From NCBI GenBank assembly GCA_035771175.1, contig CM069597.1:8963001-9027000 (forward strand): a DNA stretch of 64,000 bases, in the 5' to 3' direction. The first letter of the stretch is position 1. The number at the start of each line of letters is the position of its first letter. This document shows, piece after piece, positions 22,907 through 34,885 of the stretch. Both the position numbers and the translations under genes were made by a program. The notes under the pieces were generated by a model. That model saw nothing but the letters and a program-made list of their open reading frames with translations, ran no database searches and was not told the origin of the DNA. Origin of the DNA: Paratinospora sagittata (Eukaryota > Streptophyta > Magnoliopsida > Ranunculales > Menispermaceae).

Positions 22907-23652
22907 GCACTAAAGGAAACTAAATTAAAATGTGACTCACCTACGAGCAATCTATACTTTATGCAAACAACAAAGCAACCCCTAGATATTAACAAACAAC
23001 TCCAAACAAAACATGAGATTAATGGGTTGACACGGACCTAAAGAACTAGACAACTCCTATAGAAAATGCCACAAGCCTCCAACTCAGTGTTCCAGACAAG
23101 TCAACCAGATCAGCCTCCAGGTGGTGGGGTGGGTCACATGCACTGGGCAAGGTCCTCTTAAATTACCCTACTCCTCGAGCAGCGTAGCTGCCTCCCTTTC
23201 ATAATTAAATGTTACTGGGGACAAGGCTTTTCTAGACATCAACTAGCCCAATCCAGCGAAATTGGTGTAACTTATGTTCAATTTTTTCCTAAAGAGATCG
23301 ATACAATACCTAAGGCCAATTTGATAATTGCTTCTAATTAACCCTAATCTACTGGCTTGGGTGCATACACAAGTGGTGGTTAACCTAATTCCGGGCTAGG
23401 CGTGGTGATGAAATCCACCCCTGATCTTAATTGGGGACGTGCCCTTTACTAACCATTTATGAAAATATTTAACCGCCACAACAAAGTTTCCAAGCAAGGT
23501 ATGATGCAAAGCCCTAATTATGCAATTTCTAATCTTAAAGTTCTATTTCTATATGAGCAATAATAAGGAAATCCTAATCTAGGTGATCTTCGGTCATATA
23601 AGGCATATAATTAATTGAATTTTATTCCAAAAATAAAGTGATTTATCACCAA
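22907..23652 (-). other. Athila 5' leader
   Basis: Noncoding sequence between the PBS and gag. It contains C-rich and G-rich stretches (23090-23230) unlike the AT-rich surroundings and could form RNA structure. No open frame is supported. Confidence 0.6.
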
Positions 23653-23671
23653 TCCTCGGCACCGGCTCCAA
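23653..23671 (-). other. Athila primer-binding site (tRNA-Asp-like)
   Basis: The minus strand reads TTGGAGCCGGTGCCGAGGA, a few bases after the 5' LTR end. It resembles the TGGCGCCGTTGCCGGGGA site complementary to the 3' end of tRNA-Asp that Athila elements use, with several substitutions. Confidence 0.75.
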
Positions 23672-23676
23672 AAACT

Positions 23677-25157
23677 TGATGTGATTTTTTTTAAAATATA
23701 TCACATTATATACTTACAAGTGCATAAGGTAAGTTGTCGTATTAGACAAGGTCGATCCACAAGGATTAGAGAAAATACTTTTTTTTTTTAAATAAATTTA
23801 ATTATTTATTTATCATATAAGTCAAAGCAGATAAAATGTGAAGTTCATTATAAAGCAACTAAGCAAATAAACTAAATTGCAAAAAATTAAATCTAACCTA
23901 TGAATAAAGAAATGAACAAACGAAAACAAATAAAATAAAATTTGAAACCTAAAAAAATGAAATAAAATAAAATAAAACAAAAACCTAAATACTAAAAACA
24001 CGTTTAAGCCTAAAAAATATTGAAGTTAAAACTTAAATCACTAGCCTAAATGTTATAAAAAAAATAAAATAAGAATAAAGACTTAAAAAAAAAACTAAAA
24101 ACAACAAGTTCTTTTTTCTTTTCTTTTCTTTTTTTAACTTAAAAAGGCTACCAATGATTCAAGAAGTGAAAGGAACTTTGAAAAAAAAAACATAAAAATA
24201 AATCTAAACCCAAAATGTAAAAAAAAAGAAAAGAAATAAATAAAGCATGCAAGTGACAAAAAATAGAAAAGAAATAGAACAAGAACAATCAATAATAAAA
24301 GAAAAATGAATAATCTTTTATTAAATGAAGAGAAAGAAAAACTTGCAAAGATTCAAGGCCTAAGGTATTGTCATCTACCTTAGCCTTGAATCATACACCA
24401 AACTTCTAAATTACTTCAAGCTCCAAAAAAAATAATAACCTAAAAAAAAAGAGATAGAGAATTCTAAGAGGATGTGATCCATTCTCTTGAAATTTAACCC
24501 TATTTATAGATGTGCCCATGTCTTGATTTTCAAAAACAAAAATATATCCACCACCTATTATTCTCTAAAAAATGGTCATTTTCTAAATTACATAAAGATT
24601 TTCTTCAATCAAGACAATAAGAAGAACATTGTGCCCATATGTGGAGAAAAGTCCTTTTTCTTCTTTTTGACATGTGTAACATCTTTTTCTTCCATAAATG
24701 GGTTGACATGAGCTCAATTAGATCTTCATCAAAGATTGCAACCATGTGGGTTCCTTCTTTCAAAATCTTTAAGTTGATTAGAATTCAATCAAACGGACTC
24801 GGATTGATCATTTAAGCCTTGTTGGATCTAACGCCTCGGCTTCTCCACATCTGGTCCATGTAGATATGTAGTGTGGATCTTCCTGAAATATGCAACCTCA
24901 TCCTTTGATCTTGAAAATATCTACAAAAATACTTGAAAACCAAGTGAAACACCAACATACCCAAAAATAAATAAAAGCTCAATGATCTTATTAAAAGAAA
25001 ATTAAAATAAAAAATAAAAAATACATTATTGAAGTAGCCTGAAAATGACTTAAAAATCTAAAATGTGATGCAAAGAGATTTTTATTCTTTTATTTTATTT
25101 TCTAGCCTAAAATCACTAAAAATAGGGGTAAAAATATGCAAAATTGTGACTTCAAAA
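23677..25157 (-). repeat. Athila 5' LTR
   Basis: It ends near CACATCA (plus-strand 23677) next to the PBS and lacks only the last two or three bases of its start at 25157, where it joins copia DNA. A minus-strand TATA box (TATAAATA) lies at 24508-24501. The segment 23735-24070, absent from the 3' LTR, is extremely A-rich. Confidence 0.8.
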
Positions 25158-25436
25158 AAAATCATGGCCCACTTTTATATATCGTGTTTAGACCATCAAT
25201 AGCGCATTATTGCCCCTGAAAGCGCGCTATAGCTTGCAAAAAAAAAAAATTACATTTCTGGAAACTTAGATAGCGTGCTATAGCCACTTATAGAGCGTTA
25301 TAGCATGTTTATGCACAGTACTTTGAGTGAGCTATAGCCCCCTTTTGCCTGCTATTGCTTCATAAGTGATAATTATTTCATAATTTCATCATTTTTATGA
25401 TTAAAAGACATTCCAAACATGATCAAATACTTTGAT
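25158..25436 (-). repeat. S2-type copia 3' end with palindrome array
   Basis: Downstream of the copia RNase H stop codon the minus strand holds CAAAAGGGGGCTATAG, which is PPT-like, then several degenerate CTATAGCGCGCTATAG palindromes and a TATATAAAA stretch near 25175. The palindromes match S2 LTRs. No clean LTR start (TGTTGG) is visible and the segment is cut at 25157 by the Athila LTR. Confidence 0.55.
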
Positions 25437-27917
25437 TCAAAGATTTGGTGCATTCGATTCACAAAACATACCCAATTCCCGACGAATATGTATAAATTGA
25501 TCCTTTGGTAACGCCTTAGTGAAAATATCAACAATTCGATCCTTTGACCCAACATGGGCCAATTTTACATCCCCTCTTTGCACATGATCTCTAAGAAAAT
25601 GATGTCTAATTTCAATGTGCTTGGTCCTTGAGTACAATTTTGGATTTTTCAAAATATTTATAGTACTTGTGTTATCGCAAAATATTTTCGCACACTCAAT
25701 GTCAATTTGGTAATCCTCAAGTCGTAGTTTCATATATAAGATTTGAGCATAACAACTACAGGCTGCAACATATTCCGCTTCAGCCGTGAATAATGCCACT
25801 GAATTTTGTTTCTTGCTAAACCAAGAAATTAATGAATTTTCCATAAAGTGAAAATCTTGAAGTACTTTTTCTATCGATTAGACTACCTGCGTATTCGGAG
25901 TCTACAAAGCTCCTAAGCTCAAAGGAAGTACCTTTTGGATACCAAATTCCAAGATCAGTAGTCCCAGTAATATATCTAAAAATTCATTTAAGGTATTTTA
26001 AATGTGATTCTCTGGGACTTGACTAAAATCTTGCGCATAGATAAACATTGAACATGATGTCCGGTCTACCATCTGTTAAATACAACAAGCTACCAATCAT
26101 GCTTCTATGAAGCTTAGTGTCTATAGGTTTTTCCTTTTCATCCTTGTCCATTTTTATAACTGAGTTGCTTGGGGTTTCAATTGTTTTTAAGTTTTCAAGC
26201 TTGAATTTCTTTATCATGTCCTTAGCATACTTGCTTTGGTTCAAGAATGTACCGTTTGGTAATTGCTTGATTTGCAGGCCTAGAAAGTATGTAAGTTCAC
26301 CCATCATACTCATTTCAAATTCATCTTGCATAAGTTTAGAAAATTCTTTGCAAAGATGATTGTTTGAGGCACCAAAGATAATATCATCATCATATATTTG
26401 CACAAGCAACATATTATTATCTTTGTGCTTAATGAACAAGGTTGGGTCTAATTTACCCTTAAGAAATTTGTGCTCAAGATACCAAGCTCTTGGAGCTTGT
26501 TTTAAACCATACAAAGCCTTGTTTAGCCTAAACACATGATCTGGGTTTTGAAAGTCTTAAAAACTCGAAGGTTGTTCCATATATACTTCGTCATTGATGT
26601 ACCTGTTTAAAAAGACACTTTTCACATCCATTTGGTATAGTGAAATTTTTTTATAGCAAGCATAAGCTAGTAACATTCTAATTGCTTCTAGTCTTGCTAC
26701 AGGTGTAAAGGCTTCTTCAAAATCAATTTCTTCTTCTTGATTATATCCTTTGGCAACTAATCTAGCCTTATTTCTTACAATCACTCCTTTTTCATCCTTT
26801 TTATTCCTAAAAACCCATTTAGTTCCAATGACTAATTGGTGAGATGGTCTAGGTACTAACTTCTAAACATTGTTTCTAACAAAGTGTCCCAACTCTTCTA
26901 GCATGGCAAGAGTCCAATTTTCATCATTTATGGCATCCTCAACCTTAGAGGGTTCTATTTGGGATACAAAGGCTACATGCCCTTGATCTTTATTCAATGT
27001 ATCTCTAGTGGACACTCCCTTAGATGGATCACCTAAAATTTGATCTTTGGGATGATCTATAAGTAGTCTGAAATTCTTAGGGACTAGTGTCTCTTGGTTG
27101 TCTTCCTCTAGGTTCATGTTGTTCTTGTCGATCATATCATCATCATCATTATCCAAGTTCAGTTTTTCACATATTTTTAGCTTTGGATCACTTTCATCAA
27201 ACTTCACATGGATTGACTCCTCTACTGTCTTAGATGACTTGTTGTACACTCTATAAGCTTTGCTATGAGATGAATATCCTAGAAAAAGGCCTATGCCAGA
27301 TTTTGGGTCAAACTTATCCAAATCTTCCTTAGCGTTCAAGATGTAACATTTGCATCCAAACACTTTAAAGTGTCCATTATTGGGCACTCTATCTTTCCAT
27401 ATTTCGTATGGTCTTTTTCTAATTATGGTTCGATTCATTACATTGCATGCGGTACTAATTGCTTTAGCCCAAAAGTGTGTAGTTGTGCTGTATTCAAGAA
27501 GCATAGTTTTACTCTCTTGAAGTGTTCTATTCTTCCTCTCAACTACCCCATTTTGTTGAGGAGTTCTACGGGCTGATAAGTAATGAGTGTATCCTTGTTG
27601 ATTACAAAAATCCTCAAGATTTTTGTTTACAAATTCTCCACCTCTATCACTTCTAATGATCGTGATTATATATCCTTCCTCATTTTCTACTCTATTATAG
27701 TACTTCATAAATATATCACACACTTTATGTTTGTGAGCAAGAAAGAATACCCATGTATAGCGAGAATAATCATCGACAATCACAAACACATGATTTTTCA
27801 CCTAAGCTTTGTGTTCATGTTGGTCCAAATAGATCCATGTGTATCATTTCAAGAGCTCTATTTGTAGACATAATTTTTTTACTCTTGAAGGATGATTTGG
27901 TATGCTTGTCAAAGTCT
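25437..27917 (-). pseudogene. Ty1/copia integrase-RT-RNase H (element A)
   Basis: The order IN, RT, RNase H defines Ty1/copia. Integrase (27801-26863) has VIVDDYSRYTWVFF, the second Asp in IRSDRGGEF and the Glu region PQQNGVVERKNRTLQ. RT (26784-26023) has [37 protein letters not shown] and an active site reading YDDD in place of the usual YVDD. RNase H (25844-25437) has FTAEAEYVAA and ends in LGMFCE. Stops lie at 26536-26556 and 26785-26862, and RNase H is in another frame from RT. Similarity to element B ends near 27917. Gag and protease are absent on this side. Confidence 0.85.
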
Positions 27918-28010
27918 AAGTTTGGGAGAATTTGATAAGTTGAGTTTTAGATTGTGTTTTGCATGTCATTTTGTTAGAATTTTAGGTGCATTTTCCTAAG
28001 TTTTAGACAT

Positions 28011-30662
28011 TGTAACGACCCACTTTCCGCACCTGACGTCATGATGACGTGGACTGCCCAATACGAGGTCTTGTGCACGTAGTCGATGTGTATAATACTC
28101 GTATACAGTGTGTACGAGGTATTTTAATAAATTGTTGTGGTTGATATGTATTAGTGTATAATGGTCTAATACATAAAATAATCATGTGTTATGATCAATT
28201 AAGTATAATGGAGGGGAGTATGGAATCAAATGAAAATGGGTTGCTCACCTTTTATTATTATTTTTCATTTAACAAGTGTTACACTTGTTATACTTGTTAT
28301 ACTTATTATAAACGTTTAAAACTTTTCATTTAACAAGTGTTGAACTTATTGGACTTGTTGGACACTTGTTATACTTATTATAGACTTGTTGGACACTTGT
28401 TATAGTTGTTATATTTATTATACACGTTTGACACTTTTCATGTAACAAGTGTAAATTTGATTGGACACTTGTTATACTTGTTATACACGTGACACCCTTC
28501 ATTCAACAAGTGATTAACTTGTTAGACGTTGGTTATACAACGTTGGAAACTCTTGAGTTGTCGGATGAAATAAATGAATATATGAACCAAACTGAGCAAC
28601 AAAAACAAAAGTTCAGCAAACGTTGAGGAAGAAGAGCAGTGGGTTTGGGAGCTTCAAACCAAGGTAAATTCGTGGTATTTTGAGCTAACTTTTCCAATTT
28701 TGTAATTTTCTTGATGAGTTATCCAACATACTTGATTTTGGCTGATCTTCAATGGGTAGATGAGATGATTGGAAGAGTGGGTTTAATGGCTGGAAATTCA
28801 TGATGTACTTACATGATTAATTTGATGATGAAATGGTAAATTTCATGATTAATTTGGGTATTCCAAATCTCGTTGAGTAGGAGTCTTGGAGTCAAATTTC
28901 AGTGACTGAATTATGTGATTTTGATGTGTCTAAATGCTAGAAATTAATGTTGAATATGCTGTGATTATGGATGATAGAGATTAGAATTAGGAAAGTGAAT
29001 TCAGCCAATTCAATGACTAAACCCTATATGCTGGAAATTTGAAACTGTACAGTATGTTGGTGAAGATTATGGTGATCAAAAGGATGTTGAGAATTATATT
29101 AATATACTAATATGTACGTACGCTAATATATGAATGAATATAGTAATATATGAATGGACATATAGTAATATATTAATGTGTATATATGAATATCAGAATG
29201 AATATATTAATATATGAATGGGTATATATTTATGCAGTAACTGGATATATATATATCTAGTCATATATGCATGAGGATGAAAAATTTATTAATATATGAA
29301 TGAATATATTAATATATGAATGGGTATACATTAATATATTAATGTGTATATATTAATATCCGAAAGAATATATTACTATATGAATGGGTTGTGTATATAT
29401 AGTCATATATGCATGATGTTGAAAAGTATATTAACATATGTATATATGAATAGGCTTGAGACTTATTTGATGGCATGCAAATATATTGATGGAATAATAT
29501 ATAGGTGAGATTGAGATGTTTGTATACAAATAAGATTAAGTTCATAATTATATACTGACACGTAGTACTTGTGGGTATATTTGAGAGTAAAATCATATGA
29601 AAAATAATTGATTATTGTTTGGTGAAATTACAGCAAAGTTTGGAATAGGTGGGGACAATACGCAGTGGTAGTGATATTTGGTCAACACTAGGCTGTGTTG
29701 GCATTAGGTGAGTATCCTTCCATTTCTTGGTTATTTTGTATGGCATTGTAGCTATGAACTGTTTGAAATGATAAGCATGTATGAATGGCATGGTATAAAA
29801 TTGCATTGATTGAATACATGAAAAATATTTCAAAAACGAAGCATGTCTAACCTGTAAGAACATGTTAGAACATGAGTCATTCCAGGAATAAGTCCCGCAT
29901 GAGTAGTACCTTGAGTATCTCATGGGCTTAGTGGCTGTCTTGGAATTGATTGTGATAAAATTGAGTATGAGAGGACAGTTAGGCTACCCTTGTTTGGGCC
30001 GAACGAGGGGTGAGTCCCGCTCTATACTTAGAAGGTGGGAGATGGATATGACTTTCAGTGGGAAAGTGAAATTGTTTTGAAAAATATTGCAGGAAGCTCC
30101 AAGCTATTTTGTGCATATATGTATTGTCTTTTTGCACTTGCATTTTTAAATGTATTTGATTATGATTTTATCAACATGCTTATTAAATGCATATGAATGC
30201 TATAGAATGGAACTTACTCACTGAGCTTGTTGTAGCTCACCCCATTACCTCCAATATTTCAGGTAAGGATCCAAAAGCAAAAGGAAAAGCAAAGAAAGGA
30301 TAAACCGTCTTCTGGAAACTTTACTTGTTATGTATGTATGGAAGAAACGGTTACAACATGATTACTTTTGATATGTATAATTAGCATGTATATATATAGT
30401 ATGACATAGACGAGTGAGTTGAGTGATATGAACCATACTTGACGTATTGGGGTATGAACTACTGTTATGATAATAAAGATCTGAATGTAAATGAGTATGA
30501 AAATGAATGAATGTAAATTTTGAATTAAAGGCTATCAAGGAATTTGAAATTCGTGTATTTACATTAAGGCTGACAGTGTATTGTACACTGTATACGGTGA
30601 TGTACAGTGTATAGTACATTGTGCCGATCATGACGTCAGCCTACGTAAGGGGCGTCGTGACA
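28011..30662 (+). repeat. Tekay 5' LTR
   Basis: It starts TGTAACGACCC and ends GGGGCGTCGTGACA. Subterminal CTGACGTCATGAT (28031) is repeated inverted near the 3' end (TCATGACGTCAG), each holding a TGACGTCA bZIP-type core. A tract of degenerate ACTTGTTATA repeats spans about 28265-28530 and an AATATATGAATG repeat tract about 29095-29400. GCTCACCCC...TTTCAGG lies at 30235-30263. Open frames on the minus strand here are repeated exactly in the other LTR and are not genes. Confidence 0.95.
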
Positions 30663-30666
30663 GTAT

Positions 30667-30678
30667 TGGTATCAGAGC
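30667..30678 (+). other. Tekay primer-binding site (initiator Met tRNA)
   Basis: TGGTATCAGAGC, four bases after the LTR end, is the standard complement of the 3' end of plant initiator methionine tRNA, which primes minus-strand synthesis. Confidence 0.95.
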
Positions 30679-30814
30679 GGTTAGGCTTTAAAAAAAAAAA
30701 AACTAAAAGCCTTATTATATTATGATTGTTTGTATGGGTATGAGTATGGGTAGTCAGATTATTTTTATAAAAATAAACGATTTGACTAATTGACTGATAT
30801 TTCTCTCTCTGTGA

Positions 30815-31462
30815 ATGACAGAGTTGAAGATAAGTGTTGACTCAGTCATGGATCCTTCGGAAGAGAGGGTTAGGAAGTTAGAAGAAGAGGTTGCTGCTCA
30901 ACAGCAACAGAATGCCCATTTATTAGAAGCAATGGCTAAGATGCAGGAAGCCATGCAGAGGTCTACAGCTCCAGTAGTACCAGATGTTGGTGCCAGTAGT
31001 GCCGGTGCATCTGCTGAGCAACCAGTGACCGTTCATGAGACGGTAGGGTCACAAGAGGGCCTAGATGAAGCCCGTAGATATGAAGATGTGATGCGAGCCT
31101 TTAAGAGGCGTGAGCCGCCCATATTTGATGGCAGTCTGGCATTAGAGATTGCTGAGGATTGGCTTATGCGAGTTGAAGTCATTTTTGAAGATATGCATGT
31201 ACTGGATAAAGATAAGGTCAGATTAGCTCGATTTAAATTTTCGAGTAAGGCAGAAAGATGGTGGCAAACCACGGGTCGAGCTCAAGGACCCATTGATACA
31301 TGGGACAAATTCAAAGAGGTGTTCTACAAAACTTACTATCCTCCGTCCGAGGTTGACAAAAGGCACAAACAGTTTATAGAACTGAAGCAAGGGGACATGT
31401 CAGTGAGAGAATATGAAAATGAGTTCAACCGACTAGCGTTGTTTGCTCCAGAAATGGTATAG
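30815..31462 (+). CDS. Tekay gag, N-terminal part
   Basis: The 215 codons begin at the first ATG after the PBS; a second in-frame ATG eleven codons later (before DPSEERV) could also serve. A Glu/Gln-rich coiled-coil-like segment (about residues 15-50) is followed by the retrotransposon gag domain (about 100-215) with AERWWQTTGRAQG and the downstream REYENEFNRLA helix. The protein would form the particle core. A TAG at 31460-31462 ends it inside the gag domain; the frame continues directly in the next segment. Confidence 0.85.
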   Translation: MTELKISVDSVMDPSEERVRKLEEEVAAQQQQNAHLLEAMAKMQEAMQRSTAPVVPDVGASSAGASAEQPVTVHETVGSQEGLDEARRYEDVMRAFKRREPPIFDGSLALEIAEDWLMRVEVIFEDMHVLDKDKVRLARFKFSSKAERWWQTTGRAQGPIDTWDKFKEVFYKTYYPPSEVDKRHKQFIELKQGDMSVREYENEFNRLALFAPEMV

Positions 31463-31468
31463 AATGAT

Positions 31469-32164
31469 ATGATGAGGATGAAGAGGATCAGAGATGGATT
31501 TAACGATCCGATTAAGAAGGGCTTGGCTCTTGCGGGTGTACAGACATATGATCAGGCAGTGCGGCAGGCACTTGATTATGAAGCAGTTGAGGCAACAGAT
31601 AAGCCTCAACAATCGACACCGCAGGCTCAGACAGTTCAAATAGTGTTGGAACAGCAAATGCCATATCAGGGTAAGAAAAAGGGCAAATGGGGTAGGAAAT
31701 GGTGGGGAGAACAGAAGAAGGCAAGGATAGCTGAGGCTTCGATTGGGGCAGAGACTCATGTTGTTCCACCAGCTCCAGTACCAACATCACCATTACCACC
31801 ACTAGCAGGCAGAGGCACACAGCTTGCGATGAGGCCACCTACACAGGGATCATATATTAGGGCCCCGTGGCCATATAGAGGAGCAGGTAGTGGGAGCGGT
31901 TGGCTTCCTATGTCGGGTACTGAGTCTCAGACGGCTTCCTCTGCACCTCGCCCGCCTATCACTTGCTTTAGATGTGGAAACAAAGGGCATAAAGCAGTTC
32001 AATGTCCTTTTCAACCAGTTTCGAGAGCCCCAGCAGGTTCGTCTGCCACTGCTACGATTCCTACACTTACCAGAGAGCAGGCTAGGGCTGTCACAGAACC
32101 AGATCCTGAGGCAAATAAGAATTTGGTGGAAGGTATGATTTCCATTTGTGATACTATGATGTAG
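31469..32164 (+). CDS. Tekay gag, C-terminal part with zinc knuckle
   Basis: This is the same frame as the preceding segment, 231 codons to a TAG at 32162-32164. A Lys/Arg/Trp-rich segment (GKKKGKWGRKWW, about residues 68-79) and a Pro-rich linker precede a CCHC zinc knuckle, CFRCGNKGHKAVQC, starting at 31964. Such knuckles bind the genomic RNA for packaging. The ATG at 31469 is only the first Met after the stop, not a natural start. The stop lies just before the protease active site. Confidence 0.85.
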   Translation: MMRMKRIRDGFNDPIKKGLALAGVQTYDQAVRQALDYEAVEATDKPQQSTPQAQTVQIVLEQQMPYQGKKKGKWGRKWWGEQKKARIAEASIGAETHVVPPAPVPTSPLPPLAGRGTQLAMRPPTQGSYIRAPWPYRGAGSGSGWLPMSGTESQTASSAPRPPITCFRCGNKGHKAVQCPFQPVSRAPAGSSATATIPTLTREQARAVTEPDPEANKNLVEGMISICDTMM

Positions 32165-32209
32165 GTGTTGATTGATGCCGGATCCACCTTGTCATTTATT
32201 TCTTGACCT
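32165..32209 (+). pseudogene. Tekay protease active-site segment between two stops
   Basis: The 13 codons between TAG (32162) and TGA (32204) carry the retropepsin motif LIDAGSTLSF with the catalytic Asp and Gly. The rest of the protease, including ILGMDWL, lies in the next open segment. Both stops would have to be bypassed for protease synthesis. Confidence 0.85.
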
Positions 32210-34825
32210 ATGGTAGATAGATTACATTTGTCTCCTATCAGAACAAATACACCATTGATTTTGAGTACTGCAGCAGGAGATAGAATCTACCCTAATATGT
32301 TGTGTGAAAATTGTGTGGTGAAATATGAAGATCATGAAATGATTGTGAACTTTAGAGTGTTAGAATTCCTGGAGTTTGATGCTATATTGGGTATGGATTG
32401 GTTGGCTGCCTATCATGCCCATATTGACTGCTTTGCTAAAAGAGTGGTCTTCCAAATACCAGGACAACCCGCATTTGTTTATAGGGGTATGGCATCTTTA
32501 AAACCTCCTACTCGAGGTAGGATGGCCACTGATAAAGAAATAGGAATGTTGGTTAGCAAAAAGCCACAAGAAAAGGGTACAGACATTCAAATATCAGATA
32601 TTCCTGTAGTGTGCGAGTACCCAGATGTCTTTCCAGATGACTTACCAGGGTTACCACCTACAAGGGAAATTGATTTCATTATTGAACTGATGTCTGGTAC
32701 AAAGCCTATTTCTATTCCACCCTATAGAATGGCACCAAAGGAGTTGCAGGAACTCAAGGTGCAGTTAGATGACTTGATGACTAAAGGGTTCATTACACCA
32801 AGCATGTCACCCTGGGGTGCACCCGTACTGTTTGTGAAAAATAAAGACGGAAGTCTGAGGTTATGTATTGATTATAGACAGTTGAACAGGGCGACAGTGA
32901 AGAACAAGTATCCTTTACCTCGTATTGATGATTTGTTTGACCAATTAAATGGTGCAAAATTCTTTTCTAAGATCGATTTGCGATCTGGATACCATCAACT
33001 AAGAATTCGGGAAGAGGATGTACCAAAAACTGCGTTCAGAACAAGATATGGTCACTATGAATTTCTTGTTATGCCCTTTGGACTGACTAATGCACCAGCC
33101 ATGTTTATGGACTTGATGCAGAGGGTATTTAAACCATATTTGGACCAGTTTATCATTATTTTCATTGATGACATTCTCATTTATTCCAAGACTCAGGAGG
33201 AACATGAGCAACACCTCCGAATCACTTTGCAGACACTAAGAGAGCATCGATTGTATGCTAAGTTCAGTAAATGTGAGTTTTGGATAAACGAGGTGAAATT
33301 TTTAGGTCATGTGGTTAGTGATGAAGGTATCTCTGTTGATTCTGCTAAGGTCGAGGCAATTATAAATTGGCCAAGACCAACCACAGTGACGGAGATTCGC
33401 AGTTTTCTGGGTCTGGCTGGTTATTACAGAAGGTTTGTGGAGAGTTTTTCCAAATTGGCTACTCCACTTACTAGACTAACTCAGAAAAATGTGCCATATG
33501 TGTGGACTTCAGCATGTGAGGATGCTTTCACTGAGCTGAAGAAAAAGTTGACTACTGCCCCAATTTTAGTGCTCCCGGAACCTGAAAAAGAGTTAGTGAT
33601 TTACACTGATGCATCACATGCAGGTTTGGGTTGTGTATTGATGCAGAAGGGTAGAGTAATTGCTTATGCATCTAGACAATTGAAGGTGCATGAGAAAAAC
33701 TACCCTGTGCATGATTTGGAGTTGGCAGCAGTAGTCTTTGCATTAAAATTGTGGAGGCATTACCTCTATGGGGAAAGGTTCACATTGTATTCAGACCATA
33801 AGAGTTTGAAATACTTGTTTGACCAGAAGGAACTGAATATGAGACAACGCAGATGGTTGGAATTCCTAAAGGATTATGACTTCACCCTTGAATATCATCC
33901 TGGAAAAGCCAACGTTGTAGTTGATGCATTGAGCAGGAAACGTGTTGAGACAGGTGTGGTAGCATGTCAGATGGCCCATGAGTGGCGACTTTTGGAGAGA
34001 GTGACTATGATGAGTGTCCTCTCTATGGCTCCACAGGTTGATATTTGTGCTCAGATGCATATTCAGTTGACAGATTCTCATATTCAGAGGATTAAGGATA
34101 TGCAGCAGCATGATCCTGATCTTGGTATGTATGATTCTTGGGCGGATAGTACGGACAGAGTTGAGTGGCAGAGAGGTCCAGATGGTGTCTTGCGTTATCA
34201 GGGAAGGTTATGGGTACCCACAGATAGAGAATTGAGGGCAGAGTTGTTACAGAAGGCACATAGATCTCAGTATACCATTCACCCAGGGTCTACTAAAATG
34301 TATCATGATATGAAAAGAACCGTTTGGTGGCATGGGATGAAGAAAAATATAGCTGAGTACGTGCAGAAATGTGAAGTGTGTCAGCAAGTAAAAGCTGAAC
34401 ACCAGAGGCCAGGAGGCCAGATGCAACCATTATCCATTCCAGAATGGAAATGGGAGCATATTACTATGGACTTTATTACAGGGCTGCCCAGATCTCAGGG
34501 TAGATATAATGCCATCTGGGTGATTGTCGATAGATTGACTAAGTCTGCGCACTTTCTTCCGATGAACACCAGAGACTCGGTTGACAGACTGAGCAGATTA
34601 TATGTGCGGGAGATTGTGAGATTACATGGGGTACCTGTTTCTATTGTGTCGGATAGAGATCCGCGTTTTACATCAAGTTTTTGGAAGGCCATGCAGACTC
34701 GGTTTGGTACTCACCTCCGTTTTAGTACAGCATTTCATCCTCAGACTGATGGTCAGACTGAGAGGGTGATCCAGATGCTGGAAGATATGCTCAGATCTTG
34801 TACATTAGAGTTTGGTGGGACTTAG
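32210..34825 (+). CDS. Tekay pol: protease end, RT, RNase H, integrase
   Basis: An 871-codon frame continuous with gag. Approximate residues: protease flap/C-terminal part with ILGMDWL (60-66); RT with [21 protein letters not shown] and active site FIDD (318-321); RNase H with first Asp in IYTDASHAG (467), the [11 protein letters not shown]lu region and YSDHKSL; the tether and VVVDALSRK; integrase with the HHCC zinc site (His near 684, Cys 721 and 724) and catalytic Asp 754, Asp 815 and Glu 851, spaced D-35-E. All catalytic residues named are intact. TAG at 34823 truncates integrase shortly after the Glu. The ATG is simply the first Met after the TGA. Confidence 0.92.
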   Translation: MVDRLHLSPIRTNTPLILSTAAGDRIYPNMLCENCVVKYEDHEMIVNFRVLEFLEFDAILGMDWLAAYHAHIDCFAKRVVFQIPGQPAFVYRGMASLKPPTRGRMATDKEIGMLVSKKPQEKGTDIQISDIPVVCEYPDVFPDDLPGLPPTREIDFIIELMSGTKPISIPPYRMAPKELQELKVQLDDLMTKGFITPSMSPWGAPVLFVKNKDGSLRLCIDYRQLNRATVKNKYPLPRIDDLFDQLNGAKFFSKIDLRSGYHQLRIREEDVPKTAFRTRYGHYEFLVMPFGLTNAPAMFMDLMQRVFKPYLDQFIIIFIDDILIYSKTQEEHEQHLRITLQTLREHRLYAKFSKCEFWINEVKFLGHVVSDEGISVDSAKVEAIINWPRPTTVTEIRSFLGLAGYYRRFVESFSKLATPLTRLTQKNVPYVWTSACEDAFTELKKKLTTAPILVLPEPEKELVIYTDASHAGLGCVLMQKGRVIAYASRQLKVHEKNYPVHDLELAAVVFALKLWRHYLYGERFTLYSDHKSLKYLFDQKELNMRQRRWLEFLKDYDFTLEYHPGKANVVVDALSRKRVETGVVACQMAHEWRLLERVTMMSVLSMAPQVDICAQMHIQLTDSHIQRIKDMQQHDPDLGMYDSWADSTDRVEWQRGPDGVLRYQGRLWVPTDRELRAELLQKAHRSQYTIHPGSTKMYHDMKRTVWWHGMKKNIAEYVQKCEVCQQVKAEHQRPGGQMQPLSIPEWKWEHITMDFITGLPRSQGRYNAIWVIVDRLTKSAHFLPMNTRDSVDRLSRLYVREIVRLHGVPVSIVSDRDPRFTSSFWKAMQTRFGTHLRFSTAFHPQTDGQTERVIQMLEDMLRSCTLEFGGT

Positions 34826-34885
34826 AGTGAAAGTATACCATTATGTGAATTTGCTTATAACAACAGTTATCAGGCCAGTATAGGT

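Larger units (their letters stand above)
14827..25157 (-). mobile_element. Athila-type Ty3/gypsy element, degenerate
   Basis: Reading right to left: 5' LTR (25157-23677), tRNA-Asp-like PBS, leader, gag, protease, RT, RNase H, an inserted LTR (18978-16705), part of integrase, 3' internal region, polypurine tract (PPT) and 3' LTR (15961-14827). Gag to RT stays in one frame with several stop codons, and a frameshift precedes RNase H. DNA between RNase H and integrase is lost at the inserted LTR. No env-like frame fits between integrase and the 3' LTR (about 430 bp). No target duplication is visible, since the 5' LTR joins copia DNA at 25157. It cannot be autonomous. Confidence 0.85.

Noticed and set aside
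29339..30631. Minus-strand frames of 85, 103 and 89 codons in the Tekay 5' LTR, repeated at 36914-38206
   Set aside because: Chance frames in AT-rich LTR sequence. Their exact repetition only reflects LTR identity; they have no protein features.
31033..31838. Minus-strand frames opposite Tekay gag
   Set aside because: Antisense shadows of a well-supported gag frame.
31460..34825. Programmed read-through of all four stops as a normal strategy
   Set aside because: Four suppressible stops in one polyprotein, one of them inside the gag domain and one in integrase, would abolish nearly all product. Decay with trans-mobilisation is simpler.
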